Source of the DNA: Nevskia sp035651715
GTDB taxonomy: Bacteria > Pseudomonadota > Gammaproteobacteria > Nevskiales > Nevskiaceae
Assembly (NCBI GenBank): GCA_035651715.1
Contig: DASRFD010000014.1
Span: 9,252 to 73,251 of the forward strand
Length of the DNA: 64,000 nucleotides
Direction of reading: 5' to 3'
Shown here: positions 14,947-23,147 of the stretch, piece after piece
How the letters are laid out: every line of letters begins with the position of its first letter
Numbering within the stretch: position 1 is the first letter of the stretch
Program-made: the position numbers and the translations under genes
The notes under the pieces: model-generated
The model's database searches: none
What the model saw: only the letters and a program-made list of their open reading frames with translations
Told to the model about the DNA's origin: nothing

Positions 14947-15014
14947 GGGATCGCTTGCCACGCGCAATGGGAGCGGTGGTTGATGCAGAGCGGCGTTGCG
15001 ATTGTTTCGAGCAT
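14943..15014 (-). CDS. 23-residue upstream reading frame coupled to the DUF3185 gene
   Basis: A short frame with ATG at 15014 has the best ribosome site in this region (GGGGAGA, 3 nt before the ATG) and ends in a TGA at 14943-14945 that overlaps the ATG of the DUF3185 gene. The peptide (MLETIATPLC..., 23 aa) has no recognisable family. It may serve as a leader peptide that delivers ribosomes to the weakly initiated downstream gene. Too short for coding statistics, so this rests on the ribosome site and the ATGA overlap. Confidence 0.4.
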   Translation of the reverse strand: MLETIATPLCINHRSHCAWQAIP

Positions 15015-15380
15015 GTTTCTCCCCGGTGAACCCAAGAGCGGCGGGCAATGGCGTCCTGCTGCCGGTTCGAAAGAACGTTCAGCCGTCAGCGTGCGCCTGC
15101 ACACGGTGAGCCTCGGGCGCCATCGCTGTCGGTGCGATGTCACACGCAGTTGCAACGCGGTGTCGAGTGGCGGGGTTGCGCGACGTCGCAGGAACAACGG
15201 CGGCGCGGTTCACCCGCCGCGGATGTGGAGAGGGCACCGCGATCGAAAGCGAACCGGCTGGTGTTCCGGGCGTGATCTGCTCAGAGCCGTAAACGCGCCG
15301 CCAGCTCCAACGCTCCCGGCCTGGATCAGCCCGCTGCGCTGATTGCAGGAGCGTCACGCCTCACGAGTAAGGCTACAAGA
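15015..15380. other. 366-bp region without a supported gene
   Basis: It lies between the leader reading frame of the DUF3185 operon and the 3' end of the tRNA gene. It should hold the promoter of the leftward operon, but I cannot pick out a convincing -35/-10 pair. No other gene, repeat or RNA is evident. Confidence 0.4.
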
Positions 15381-15457
15381 TGGTGGGCCCCCCGGGACTT
15401 GAACCCGGAACCAAAGGATTATGAGCCCTCTGCTCTAACCAATTGAGCTAGAGGCCC
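15381..15457 (-). tRNA. ileX: tRNA-Ile (anticodon CAU)
   Basis: A 77-nt cloverleaf is readable on the minus strand with encoded CCA (15381-15383). The acceptor stem GGGCCTC pairs with GGGGCCC, discriminator A; D-arm contains AGCTCAATTGGTTAGAGC; the anticodon loop reads CTCATAA with CAT at 15421-15423; the T-arm is CCGGGTTCAAGTCCCGG. The GGGCC acceptor start and body resemble the minor tRNA-Ile whose CAU is changed to lysidine-AU by TilS to read AUA, rather than elongator or initiator Met tRNAs. Assignment to Ile over Met is by resemblance. Confidence 0.85.
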
Positions 15458-15496
15458 TTGCGACCTGGCCATTCGGACGCGCCCGGCGGCCGGCCG

Positions 15497-15502
15497 ATTA
15501 TA
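15497..15502 (-). promoter_or_regulatory. Consensus -10 element of the tRNA-Ile promoter
   Basis: The minus strand reads TATAAT here, followed downstream by a very GC-rich discriminator, typical of stringently controlled stable-RNA promoters. Predicted start is near 15490, giving a 5' leader of about 33 nt before the tRNA. The -35 region (about 15520-15526) overlaps the end of the DUF4166 gene and is a poor match. Confidence 0.55.
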
Positions 15503-15517
15503 AGAGAGAAGCGGCCT

Positions 15518-16060
15518 TCAGGCTTGGACCAGCCAGCCCTTGTAGCGGACCACCAGGCCGATCCCGGGCATCGAGGCGCGCACGTCGAAGCAGTAGCGGC
15601 CGTCGCGCTCGCTTTCGGCGGTGGCGATGGTCGGCCAGATGCCGCGCGGCAGCGGCAGGCCCAGGCCGGAGAAGCGGCGCAGCTGCATGCGCAGGATGCC
15701 GTGCTCCACCTCCAGGTCATAGCGCAGCGTGGCCAGGGGGGTGCGCTCGCACAGCACGCCCTTTTCGGCCCACATGCGCGAGGTGAAGACGTGGCCGCCG
15801 AAATCGCGGCGCCAGATCTCGGCGCCGCCATCGCAGTCGATCGAGAAGCGCAGCGGCAGATGTTCGGCCGCCGGCGGCATGCCCATGCTGTCGGCGAGAA
15901 TGCGGGCGACGCTGTTGTCGCCGCGCTGGACCCGGCATTCACCGGCGGCTTCGAAGCGGGCGCCCGGCTGGTGCAGGCGCCGCACCGCGGGCGGCAACCC
16001 GTCGAAGCGGGCCCCGAGCAGGCGGCGGTAGAGGCTGTCCTGGCTGCTGGATCCGTCCAT
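15518..16060 (-). CDS. DUF4166 domain-containing protein
   Basis: The 180-aa protein shows features of DUF4166: an N-terminal YRRLLGARFDGLPPAVRRLH, a GECRVQRGDN turn, then strands with GGAEIWRRDFGGHVF and a C-terminal GLGLPLPRGIWP. Proteins of this domain are often fused or adjacent to membrane proteins; the activity is unknown. No signal peptide or membrane helix is seen. The ATG at 16060 is chosen because the family begins immediately after it; 42 extra upstream residues are compositionally odd. It is divergent from prfC. Confidence 0.8.
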   Translation of the reverse strand: MDGSSSQDSLYRRLLGARFDGLPPAVRRLHQPGARFEAAGECRVQRGDNSVARILADSMGMPPAAEHLPLRFSIDCDGGAEIWRRDFGGHVFTSRMWAEKGVLCERTPLATLRYDLEVEHGILRMQLRRFSGLGLPLPRGIWPTIATAESERDGRYCFDVRASMPGIGLVVRYKGWLVQA

Positions 16061-16191
16061 GGTGGCGCAGCATCCGCAACTGCATGAAAAACCGCAAGGG
16101 GCCGGCCTTAGCGGCGAAGGGCCGCGGACGGTACAATGCGCCCCCTGCGCTGTACTGACCTGGCGCGACCCCGTGGGCCGCCGCACATTCC

Positions 16192-17796
16192 ATGAGCACC
16201 CCAGCCGAACAAGCGGCCCTGCGCCGCACCTTTGCCATCATCTCGCACCCGGATGCGGGCAAGACCACCCTGACCGAAAAGCTGCTGCTGTTCGGCGGCG
16301 CGATCCAGCTCGCCGGCACGGTCAAGGGCCGCAAGGCCAGCCGTCACGCCACCTCGGACTGGATGGCGCTGGAGCAGCAGCGCGGCATCTCCATCACCAC
16401 CTCGGTGATGCAGTTCCCCTACCGCGGCAAGATCATCAACCTGCTCGACACGCCCGGCCACGAGGACTTCTCCGAGGATACCTACCGCACCCTCACCGCG
16501 GTGGACTCGGCGCTGATGGTGATCGACGCCGCCAAGGGCGTGGAGCCGCGCACCATCAAGCTGATGGAGGTATGCCGCCTGCGCGACACGCCGATCATCA
16601 CCTTCATCAACAAGCTCGACCGCGACGGCCGCAGCCCGATGGAGCTGCTGGACGAGGTGGAGAAGGTGCTGGGCATCCACTGCGCGCCGATCACCTGGCC
16701 GGTCGGCATGGGCCGCGACTTCAAGGGCGTCTACCACCTGCTGGAAGACCGCTTCTACCTGTATTCCGGCGACAAGCACCGCATCAGCGAGATCGAGACG
16801 GTCGACGGCCTGCGCGCGCCCGGCCTGGCCGAGCGCTTCGGCGCCAGCTACCAGGCCCTGCTCGACGAGATCGACCTGGTGCAGGCGGCCGGCACCGGCT
16901 TCGACATGGCGCAGTACCGCGCCGCCCGGCTGACCCCGGTGTTCTTCGGCGCGGCGATCAACAATTTCGGCGTGCGCGAGCTGCTCGACGGCTTCGTCGA
17001 GTGGGCGCCGTCGCCGCTGCCGCGCGAGGCCACCGAGGCGGGCGGCGCGGTGCGCACCATCGCGCCGGAGGACGGCAAGTTCAGCGGCTTCGTCTTCAAG
17101 ATCCAGGCGAACATGGATCCCAAGCACCGCGACCGCGTCGCCTTCCTGCGGGTCTGCTCCGGCAGCTACCGCAAGGGCATGCAGCTGTACAGCGTGCGCC
17201 TCGGCGCGCCGGTGCGCGTGGCCAACGCCCTGACCTTCATGGCGGCCGACCGCGAGGCGGTGGAGCAGGCCTTCCCCGGCGACATCGTCGGCCTGCACAA
17301 CCACGGCACCATCGCCATCGGCGATTCGTTCACCGAGGGCGAGACGCTGCGCTTCACCGGCATCCCCAATTTCGCGCCGGAGCTGTTCCGCCGCGTCATC
17401 CTCAAGGACCCGCTGCGCGCCAAGCAGCTCAACAAGGGCCTGGACCAGCTGTGCGAGGAGGGCGCCACCCAGGTCTACCGCCCGCTGATCAACAACGACA
17501 TCATCCTCGGCGCGGTCGGCGTGCTGCAGTTCGACGTGGTGCAGTACCGGCTGCGCGACGAGTACGGCGTCGAAGCCCAGTTCGAGGCCGGCAACATCCA
17601 CTCGGCCCGCTGGGTGTCCTGCGACGATCCGAAAAAGCTCAAGGAATTCCGCGACAAGAACGAGGCGCGCCTGGCGCTCGACCACGCCGGCCATCTGGTC
17701 TACCTGGCTTCCAGCTCGGTCAACCTGCAGATGGCGATGGAGCGCGCGCCGGACGTGCGCTTCCTTGACACGCGCGAGCAAGGAGCGCACGAATAG
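16192..17796 (+). CDS. prfC: Peptide chain release factor 3
   Basis: RF3 is the GTPase that recycles RF1/RF2 from the ribosome after termination. The 534-aa length is normal. The G domain has G1 SHPDAGKTTLTEK (18-30), switch region with RGISITTSVMQF, G3 DTPGHEDFSEDTYR and G4 NKLDRDGR. Domains II and III follow (KIQANMDPKHRDR, GVLQFDVVQYRLRDEY). The ATG fits the conserved N terminus. It stands alone, divergent from the DUF4166 gene, and a weak hairpin with a T-run follows. Confidence 0.97.
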   Translation: MSTPAEQAALRRTFAIISHPDAGKTTLTEKLLLFGGAIQLAGTVKGRKASRHATSDWMALEQQRGISITTSVMQFPYRGKIINLLDTPGHEDFSEDTYRTLTAVDSALMVIDAAKGVEPRTIKLMEVCRLRDTPIITFINKLDRDGRSPMELLDEVEKVLGIHCAPITWPVGMGRDFKGVYHLLEDRFYLYSGDKHRISEIETVDGLRAPGLAERFGASYQALLDEIDLVQAAGTGFDMAQYRAARLTPVFFGAAINNFGVRELLDGFVEWAPSPLPREATEAGGAVRTIAPEDGKFSGFVFKIQANMDPKHRDRVAFLRVCSGSYRKGMQLYSVRLGAPVRVANALTFMAADREAVEQAFPGDIVGLHNHGTIAIGDSFTEGETLRFTGIPNFAPELFRRVILKDPLRAKQLNKGLDQLCEEGATQVYRPLINNDIILGAVGVLQFDVVQYRLRDEYGVEAQFEAGNIHSARWVSCDDPKKLKEFRDKNEARLALDHAGHLVYLASSSVNLQMAMERAPDVRFLDTREQGAHE

Positions 17797-17810
17797 CGCC
17801 CGGACCGGCC

Positions 17811-17833
17811 ACGGCCGGGAAAAAGGCCGTTTT
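17811..17833 (+). terminator. Possible intrinsic terminator after prfC
   Basis: ACGGCC (17811-17816) pairs with GGCCGT (17825-17830) across an 8-nt loop and is followed by TTT. The stem is short, so efficiency is uncertain. Confidence 0.4.
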
Positions 17834-17927
17834 GAGAAGCAGGTCTCAGCTGCCGTGAGATAGACAGGTTCCGTTCAGCTTCGGCTGTTAATCTGCCGCC
17901 ACCCCGCAACCCCCAAGGGAGATTCAA

Positions 17928-18518
17928 ATGTTCAAGAAAGTCCTGGTTTCCTTCAGCCTCGCCGCCGCGCTGGCGGCGTGCGGTCCCTCGCAGCAGCCCG
18001 CTCCGGGGGAGCCCGCGCAGCAGCCCCCGGCCGCCGTCGCGCCGGCGCCGGCCCCCGCCGCGCCCTCCGCCGCCGACCAGGAGCTGGCCAAGCTCAAGGC
18101 CGAGAACCGCAAGCTCGAGCGCGAGCAGAAGCAGCTGGCCGCGGCGCAGGCGCAGGCCGCCGCCACCCCGCCACCGGCTCCGGTGTGCCAGGACTGCGGC
18201 GTGATCGCCTCGATCACCCCGGTGAAGAAGGCGGGTGAAGCCGGCTGGGCCGGCACCCTCGGCGGCGCCGCCGCCGGCGGTCTCGCCGGCAACCAGTTCG
18301 GCAAGGGCAAGGGCAAGACCGCGATGACCGTGGTCGGCGTGCTCGGTGGCGCCCTGGCCGGCCGCGAGGTCGAGAAGCAGGTCACCTCCAGCACCGCCTA
18401 CCAGGTGGTGGTCAACATGGAAGCCGGCGGCCAGCGCAGCGTCACCGTGGCCAGCGCCGAAGGCCTGGCGCAGGGCACCCGCGTGCACGTCAACGGCAAC
18501 AGCGTGCAGCCGTACTAA
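17928..18518 (+). CDS. Glycine-zipper (2TM/SlyB-like) outer-membrane lipoprotein
   Basis: The 196-aa precursor carries a lipoprotein signal with lipobox LAAC (Cys18). The mature chain has a Pro/Ala-rich linker, a charged coiled-coil stretch (ELAKLKAENRKLEREQKQL, about 50-70), a CQDC pair, and a glycine zipper (GTLGGAAAGGLAGNQFGKGKG ... GVLGGALAGREVE) as in the Rickettsia 17-kDa/SlyB family. The C-terminal part resembles the beta domain that follows such zippers (YQVVVNMEAGG...). Such proteins stabilise the outer membrane. It is monocistronic with a strong terminator. The coiled-coil insert is longer than in SlyB. Confidence 0.88.
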   Translation: MFKKVLVSFSLAAALAACGPSQQPAPGEPAQQPPAAVAPAPAPAAPSAADQELAKLKAENRKLEREQKQLAAAQAQAAATPPPAPVCQDCGVIASITPVKKAGEAGWAGTLGGAAAGGLAGNQFGKGKGKTAMTVVGVLGGALAGREVEKQVTSSTAYQVVVNMEAGGQRSVTVASAEGLAQGTRVHVNGNSVQPY

Positions 18519-18545
18519 GCCTCAAGCGGCCGCTGTAGATCATCG

Positions 18546-18573
18546 GCCCGGAGCGAAAGCTCCGGGCCTTTTT
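18546..18573 (+). terminator. Strong intrinsic terminator after the glycine-zipper lipoprotein
   Basis: A perfect 9-bp stem GCCCGGAGC / GCTCCGGGC with a GAAA tetraloop is followed by CTTTTTG. It sits 28 bp after the stop codon. Confidence 0.9.
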
Positions 18574-18618
18574 GTTGGATGTCCCGGCACGGCGGCCCGT
18601 GGCCGCCGCGGCATCGCG

Positions 18619-19998
18619 CTACATCGCGATCCGCGCCCACACCCGCGAGCGCCACACCGCCATGAACAGCAGGGTCTGCGCCGCGCGGTAGCACAGCATC
18701 AGGCCCCAGATCGGCAGCAGGCCGAGCAGCAGCACCGGTCCGGCGAGATAGGCCAGCGGCAGGAACAGTCCCCACTGCAGCCCCACGCTGATCAGCATCA
18801 CCGGCCGGCTGGCGCCGACGCCCAGCAGCGACTGCATCAGCACGAAGCCCAGGCCGTCCAGCACCACTGCGGCGCCGATCATGCGCAGCGGCGCTTCGCC
18901 GATGGCCAGCAGCCGCCCGGTGGCGGCGGCATCGTGGCCGGAGCCGAAGAACACCCGCAGCAGCGGCTCGCTCAACAGCAGCATCGGCAGCGCCATCGCG
19001 GCGTAGACCCACCAGCTGGCGCGGTACACGTCCCAGGCCCAGCGGTAGGCGTCGTCGACGTCGCGCCGGCCCAGCGCCTGGCCGCAGAACGTCGCGGCGG
19101 CGAGGCCGAAGCCGAGCGCCGGCAGGATCGCCGTGAGGGTGATGTTGACCAGCACGTTGCTGACCGCCAGCTCGTCGGTGCCGACCTGGCCGACGATCCA
19201 GAACAGCACCACGAAGCCGGCGGAATACAGCAGCTGCTGCAGGCAGGTCGGCAGGCCGATGCGCAGCAGGTCGAGCAGCTGGCGCGAGCTGGGCAAGGCG
19301 GCGAAAAAGCCCGCCGCCCGCGCATGGCGCCAGCCGAAGGCGCAATAGGCCAGCGTGCCGCAGCTGGCGGCGATCACGCTGGCCAGGCCGGCGCCGCGCA
19401 CGCCCAGCGCCGGCAAGCCGAGCCTGCCGAAGATCAGCAGCCAGTCGAGCAGGATGTTGAGGCAGCAGATGCCGCACAGCGTGCACAGGTACAGCACGGT
19501 CTTCTTCACCGCGCTCCAGTAGCCGCGGAACGAGAAGTTGATGCCGATGGCGGCGATGCCGAGCAGGCGGCATTGCAGGTACACCGTGCCCTGGCGCACC
19601 ACCTCGGGGTCGTGGTTGAGGCTGCGGAAGATCCATGGCGCCGCCGCGATCAGCAGCGCCGACAGCGGCAGGCCGATCGCCAGCGACAGGAAGATGCCGC
19701 CGTTGAGCGGGACCGCGGTTTCGCCGAGCCGGCCCTCGCCGTAGCGCCGCGCCGCCATCGCCTGCACCGCGGCCGACAGGCCGGTGATGGCCGAGAACGA
19801 CATGAAGTTGATGAAGCTGCCCAGGCCGACCGCCGCCAGCGCCGAGGGACCGAGGCGGCTGACCATGGCGGTGTCCACCAGGTTCAGCACGTTCTGCGAG
19901 GACATGGCGCCGATGATGGGCAGCGCCAGGGTCCACACCTCGCGGACGCGGCTGGGCGGGGTGGATTGGACGGGTTCGAATGCGGCGTCGGCGGTCAT
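18619..19998 (-). CDS. MATE-family efflux transporter
   Basis: The 459-aa membrane protein has about 12 hydrophobic helices and the MATE N-terminal signature (REVWTLALPIIGAMSSQNVLNLVDTAMVSRLGPSALAAVG). MATE (NorM-type) carriers exchange Na+ or H+ for cationic drugs or metabolites across the inner membrane. The ATG at 19998 lies 26 bp after the stop of the upstream hypothetical gene, so they probably share a transcript. In-frame sequence further upstream overlaps that gene and is unlikely to be translated. Substrate is unknown. Confidence 0.92.
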   Translation of the reverse strand: MTADAAFEPVQSTPPSRVREVWTLALPIIGAMSSQNVLNLVDTAMVSRLGPSALAAVGLGSFINFMSFSAITGLSAAVQAMAARRYGEGRLGETAVPLNGGIFLSLAIGLPLSALLIAAAPWIFRSLNHDPEVVRQGTVYLQCRLLGIAAIGINFSFRGYWSAVKKTVLYLCTLCGICCLNILLDWLLIFGRLGLPALGVRGAGLASVIAASCGTLAYCAFGWRHARAAGFFAALPSSRQLLDLLRIGLPTCLQQLLYSAGFVVLFWIVGQVGTDELAVSNVLVNITLTAILPALGFGLAAATFCGQALGRRDVDDAYRWAWDVYRASWWVYAAMALPMLLLSEPLLRVFFGSGHDAAATGRLLAIGEAPLRMIGAAVVLDGLGFVLMQSLLGVGASRPVMLISVGLQWGLFLPLAYLAGPVLLLGLLPIWGLMLCYRAAQTLLFMAVWRSRVWARIAM

Positions 19999-20024
19999 CG
20001 GCGTCGCATGGTTGTCGGTGTGGC

Positions 20025-20714
20025 CTACGTCTGCGGCGCCGCGGGGTCTTCTTCGATGACGTTGACCACCGCCGCGGCGAGCTGGAACGGCCGCGACCCA
20101 AGCAGCTTGGCCAGCGCCGGCGGCAGGTGGCGCTTGTCCAGCTGCAGCAGCGAGACCTGGGCGAAACCGGGCCGCGTCCCGGCCGCGCTGCCGGCCCAGG
20201 ATTGCGCCAGCGGCGCATCCTGCTTCGGGTCGCTCAGCTTCGGCTCGATGCCCAGGGCCTTGAGCCGGTCGGTTTCCGGCAGCAGCGCGCCGGCGCCGCC
20301 GGCGAGGTCGGCGGTGGAAGCGCGCAGCTCCACCCAGGAGTTGAAGTCGTGGCGCAGCAGCGGCTCGGCCACCGCGCGCAGCAGCGGGTTGTCCAGGCGC
20401 CGGCGCAGCCACTGGCCGACGCGCTCGGCCGGCAGCCGTTCCGCCGAAGGCGTCACGGGTTCCGGCTGCCGCGCCGGCGCGGCCAGCGCCGGGGCCAGCG
20501 CGCTGGCGAAGTTGGCCTGCCAGTGCGCGCGCAGCCGCAGCCGCTCGCCGTCGCCCTGCGGATGGCTGTGCATCTCGATGTTGATGCGCAGCAGCGGCTT
20601 GCCCGGCTTCAGGCCGGGAATCTCCGCGGCGAGGGTGTAGCGCTCGCCCTCGGCGCCATCGGTCCCGGCGCTGGTGCCACTGTCACGCAAACGACTTAGG
20701 ATGGGTAACTTCAT
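20025..20714 (-). CDS. Conserved-looking hypothetical protein upstream of the MATE gene
   Basis: The 229-aa product has no signal peptide or membrane helix and matches no family I can name. It is mostly alpha-helical by composition, with Trp/Arg-rich segments (ERVGQWLRRRLDNPLLRAVAEPLLRHDFNSWVELRAS) and a C-terminal LLGSRPFQLAAAVVNVIEE. The ATG at 20714 is only 2 bp from the possible ATG (20717) of the divergent acylphosphatase gene. This leaves no room for two separate 5' leaders, so either acyP starts at 20735 or one transcript is leaderless. It probably forms an operon with the MATE pump. Confidence 0.7.
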   Translation of the reverse strand: MKLPILSRLRDSGTSAGTDGAEGERYTLAAEIPGLKPGKPLLRINIEMHSHPQGDGERLRLRAHWQANFASALAPALAAPARQPEPVTPSAERLPAERVGQWLRRRLDNPLLRAVAEPLLRHDFNSWVELRASTADLAGGAGALLPETDRLKALGIEPKLSDPKQDAPLAQSWAGSAAGTRPGFAQVSLLQLDKRHLPPALAKLLGSRPFQLAAAVVNVIEEDPAAPQT

Positions 20715-20716
20715 CG

Positions 20717-21010
20717 ATGGATACCGCCCGCAACATGGAACCATCATACCGCTTCGTGGTGACCGGCCGCGTGCAGGGCGTCGGCTACCGGGCCGCCGTC
20801 CAGGGCAAAGCGCTGTTCCTCGGCCTCAGCGGCTGGGTGCGCAACCGCGACGATGGCGCGGTGGAAGGCCTGGTCGGCGGGACGAATCTTTCTGACCTGG
20901 AGGCTTTCCGCGAGTTCCTGCACAAGGGCCCGCCCGCCGCCCGGGTGGAGAACGTGGAGTGGAGCCGCAGCCAGGAGGAAGCGCAGGAAGGCTTCCTGGT
21001 CAGGCGCTGA
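20717..21010 (+). CDS. acyP: Acylphosphatase
   Basis: Acylphosphatase hydrolyses carboxyl-phosphate bonds such as in 1,3-bisphosphoglycerate. The 97-aa protein has the signature GRVQGVGYRAAVQG (catalytic Arg25) and SGWVRNRDDGAVEG (catalytic Asn43). An alternative start at 20735 (MEPSYRF) gives a 91-aa protein of more usual length and would relieve the near-contact with the divergent gene's start codon. Confidence 0.95.
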   Translation: MDTARNMEPSYRFVVTGRVQGVGYRAAVQGKALFLGLSGWVRNRDDGAVEGLVGGTNLSDLEAFREFLHKGPPAARVENVEWSRSQEEAQEGFLVRR

Positions 21011-21098
21011 GGCAGTTGCCAGCCGTCAGCTGCCGCTTGTCGGTAAGGGCGCGGCGCGCCCGCGGCATCAGCCACCGACACGGATCACTCACGGCGGG

Positions 21099-21929
21099 CT
21101 ACTGCTTCTTCCCCATGAACTTCGCCGTCGCCTTCTGCACCATGCGGTGATACATCTCCGGCGACAGGCGCTTCATCAGCACCTGGCGCCGGTCGTCGGC
21201 CTGCGCCAGCACCAGGAAGCGGCGCTCGCGCACCGCCGCAAAGATCAGGTCGGCCACGGTCTCGGCGGTGAACGAGGATTTCTCCATCAGCCGCTGCACG
21301 ATCTTTTCCATCTGCGGCGCGGCCTGGTCGTCGTGGCCGCCGGGCGCGCCGCGGCTGCTGGCGATGAGGTTGGTCTTGAAGAACGTCGGGCAGGCCACGC
21401 TGACGCCGACGCCGTCCGGCTCCAGCTCGTGGCGCAAGGTTTCCGACAGCGAGATCACCGCCGCCTTGGCGGCGTTGTAGCTGGCCATTGCCGGCGGGTT
21501 GGCGATGCCGGCGAAGGAGGCGATGTTGACGATGTGCCCGCCGCGTTGCGCCTTCATCAGCGGGATCACCGCGCGCGAGCCGCGCACGCAGCCGAGCAGG
21601 TTGATGTTGAGCACCCACTGCCACTGCTCGATCGGCGATTCCTCGACCGTGCCCTTGGTCGCCACGCCGGCGTTGTTGACCAGGACGTCGACGCCGCCCC
21701 ACTCGGCCGCCAGGCGCGCCGCGACGGCGGCGAAGGACTCCTCCGAGGTGACGTCGCAGACCATGGCGAAGCCGCTGCCGCCGGCCGCCTGCACTTCCTT
21801 CAGCGTCTGCTCGACCGAATCCAGCCTGACGTCGGTGGCGGCGACGCGCCAGCCCTCGCGCGCGAAGCGCAGCGCCAAGGCCTTGCCCAGGCCGCTGCCG
21901 GCGCCGGTGATGAAGATGCGTTTGCTCAC
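21099..21929 (-). CDS. SDR-family NAD(P)-dependent oxidoreductase
   Basis: A classical short-chain dehydrogenase of 276 aa: cofactor motif TGAGSGLG near the N terminus, NNAG, and the catalytic YNAAK. The C-terminal tail (VLAQADDRRQVLMKRLSPEMYHRMVQKATAKFMGKKQ) is long and basic, as in ketoreductases and acyl-processing SDRs. The start is GTG with GGAG about 8 nt upstream. It follows the acyl-ACP desaturase by 100 bp on the same strand, which suggests a role in lipid metabolism. Substrate cannot be read from sequence. Confidence 0.92.
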   Translation of the reverse strand: MSKRIFITGAGSGLGKALALRFAREGWRVAATDVRLDSVEQTLKEVQAAGGSGFAMVCDVTSEESFAAVAARLAAEWGGVDVLVNNAGVATKGTVEESPIEQWQWVLNINLLGCVRGSRAVIPLMKAQRGGHIVNIASFAGIANPPAMASYNAAKAAVISLSETLRHELEPDGVGVSVACPTFFKTNLIASSRGAPGGHDDQAAPQMEKIVQRLMEKSSFTAETVADLIFAAVRERRFLVLAQADDRRQVLMKRLSPEMYHRMVQKATAKFMGKKQ

Positions 21930-22029
21930 CCGGACTCCAGTGACGTAGTGGCTTGCCAGTGCTTGGTCGTCAGTGACCGCCGAAGCCCCGGTTGTTCACC
22001 GACCACTGGACCCAGCGCTGGCGACGGTT

Positions 22030-23016
22030 TTACAGCGTGATGACGCGATCGTAGATGAAGTCGAAGCTGAAGCTGCGCTCGGCCGAGGCCTTGGCCTCGA
22101 GGTAGTCGCTCATCCGCTGCAGGCGCGAGGGGATCTTCATCAGCTTCTCCTGCGCCGCCGCGCCTTCCGCCGACAGGCCGGTGAGGGCGCCGATGCCCCA
22201 GAACTCCAGCAGCTCCTCGACGATCTGGCGGTAATGGCGCGGGCCGTAGATGTCGGCGCGGCGCACCACGTCGGCCATGTGCTCGTAGTTGGCGATGGTG
22301 TGGCCCGGCATCGCCAGGGCCGGCATCACCTTCAGCAGCGAGCCGAGCGCCGTGTTGGTGTCCGCCTTCAGGACCGCGCCGAACACCGCGCGGTAGAACG
22401 CGTAGTGGCGCGACTCGTCGCCGGAGATGTGCGCCAGGATGCGCTGGATCTTCGGCTCGTACAGGGCGCAGGTGCGGCCGGTGTTGGCGTGCGCCATCTG
22501 GGTGGCGCGCTCCTGCAGGCTGGTGTAGGCCAGCAGGCGGTAGGGATCGCGCTGCCAGTCCGGGTTGAAGCCGGCTTCCAGGTACTGGTACTGCAGCCGC
22601 TCCAGCGCGCCCATCCTGAAGATGCGCGCGTCGCGCACGTAGTCGCGCAGCGCGCAGCCGTGGCGGTCCTCCTCGGCGGTCCACAGGTTGTTCCAGTCCG
22701 ACCAGGGCGACTCGTTGCCGAGATGGGTGGCGATCAGGCGGTGGAAATGCGGCAGGCCCTCCTCGGTCAGCAGGTTCAGGGCCAGGGCCACGCGCACCGT
22801 GTCGGGCAGGCCGCGCGCATCGGCGCGGACCTTCAGCAGATCCTGCCGGGCCTCTTCGGTTTCCTGCGCGTCGGCGCTGAACAGGTCGTTGGGGAACCAC
22901 AGCTTGCGGCGCTCCAGGTGCGCCGCGGTTTCCTGCCGTACGAACGGCTCCAGCGCGAGCAGGACTTCAATCTGGCTGGGGGTTCCGAAACTGGCTTGTG
23001 GTGCGGCGCTGCCCAT
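22030..23016 (-). CDS. Ferritin-like acyl-ACP desaturase (stearoyl-ACP desaturase family)
   Basis: This soluble di-iron enzyme introduces a double bond into acyl-ACP (or acyl-CoA) using O2 and ferredoxin. The 328-aa protein has both iron-binding motifs, EEDRH (115-119) and DESRH (200-204), with additional likely ligands E85/E86 and E169 (LQERAT). It resembles the plant and mycobacterial DesA family and is much rarer in Gammaproteobacteria than FabA/FabB or membrane desaturases. A TATAAT on the minus strand at 23088-23093 could be its -10 element. Downstream is an SDR gene. Confidence 0.9.
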   Translation of the reverse strand: MGSAAPQASFGTPSQIEVLLALEPFVRQETAAHLERRKLWFPNDLFSADAQETEEARQDLLKVRADARGLPDTVRVALALNLLTEEGLPHFHRLIATHLGNESPWSDWNNLWTAEEDRHGCALRDYVRDARIFRMGALERLQYQYLEAGFNPDWQRDPYRLLAYTSLQERATQMAHANTGRTCALYEPKIQRILAHISGDESRHYAFYRAVFGAVLKADTNTALGSLLKVMPALAMPGHTIANYEHMADVVRRADIYGPRHYRQIVEELLEFWGIGALTGLSAEGAAAQEKLMKIPSRLQRMSDYLEAKASAERSFSFDFIYDRVITL

Positions 23017-23147
23017 GATCCGATGCTTCCCGAGTGAGGTCCGCGCCCCCGGCGGGGACGGCGGCTGCGGCTATTTCTACAGTGTTCATTATACGAAAAC
23101 GCCAAGCCCGGGGATGCAGCCGCGGCCGGCCCGGCGCCAGGGACGCC

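Noticed and set aside
15381..15457. Integration site of a genomic island at the tRNA gene
   Set aside because: No integrase and no repeated 3' tRNA fragment is visible in the window.
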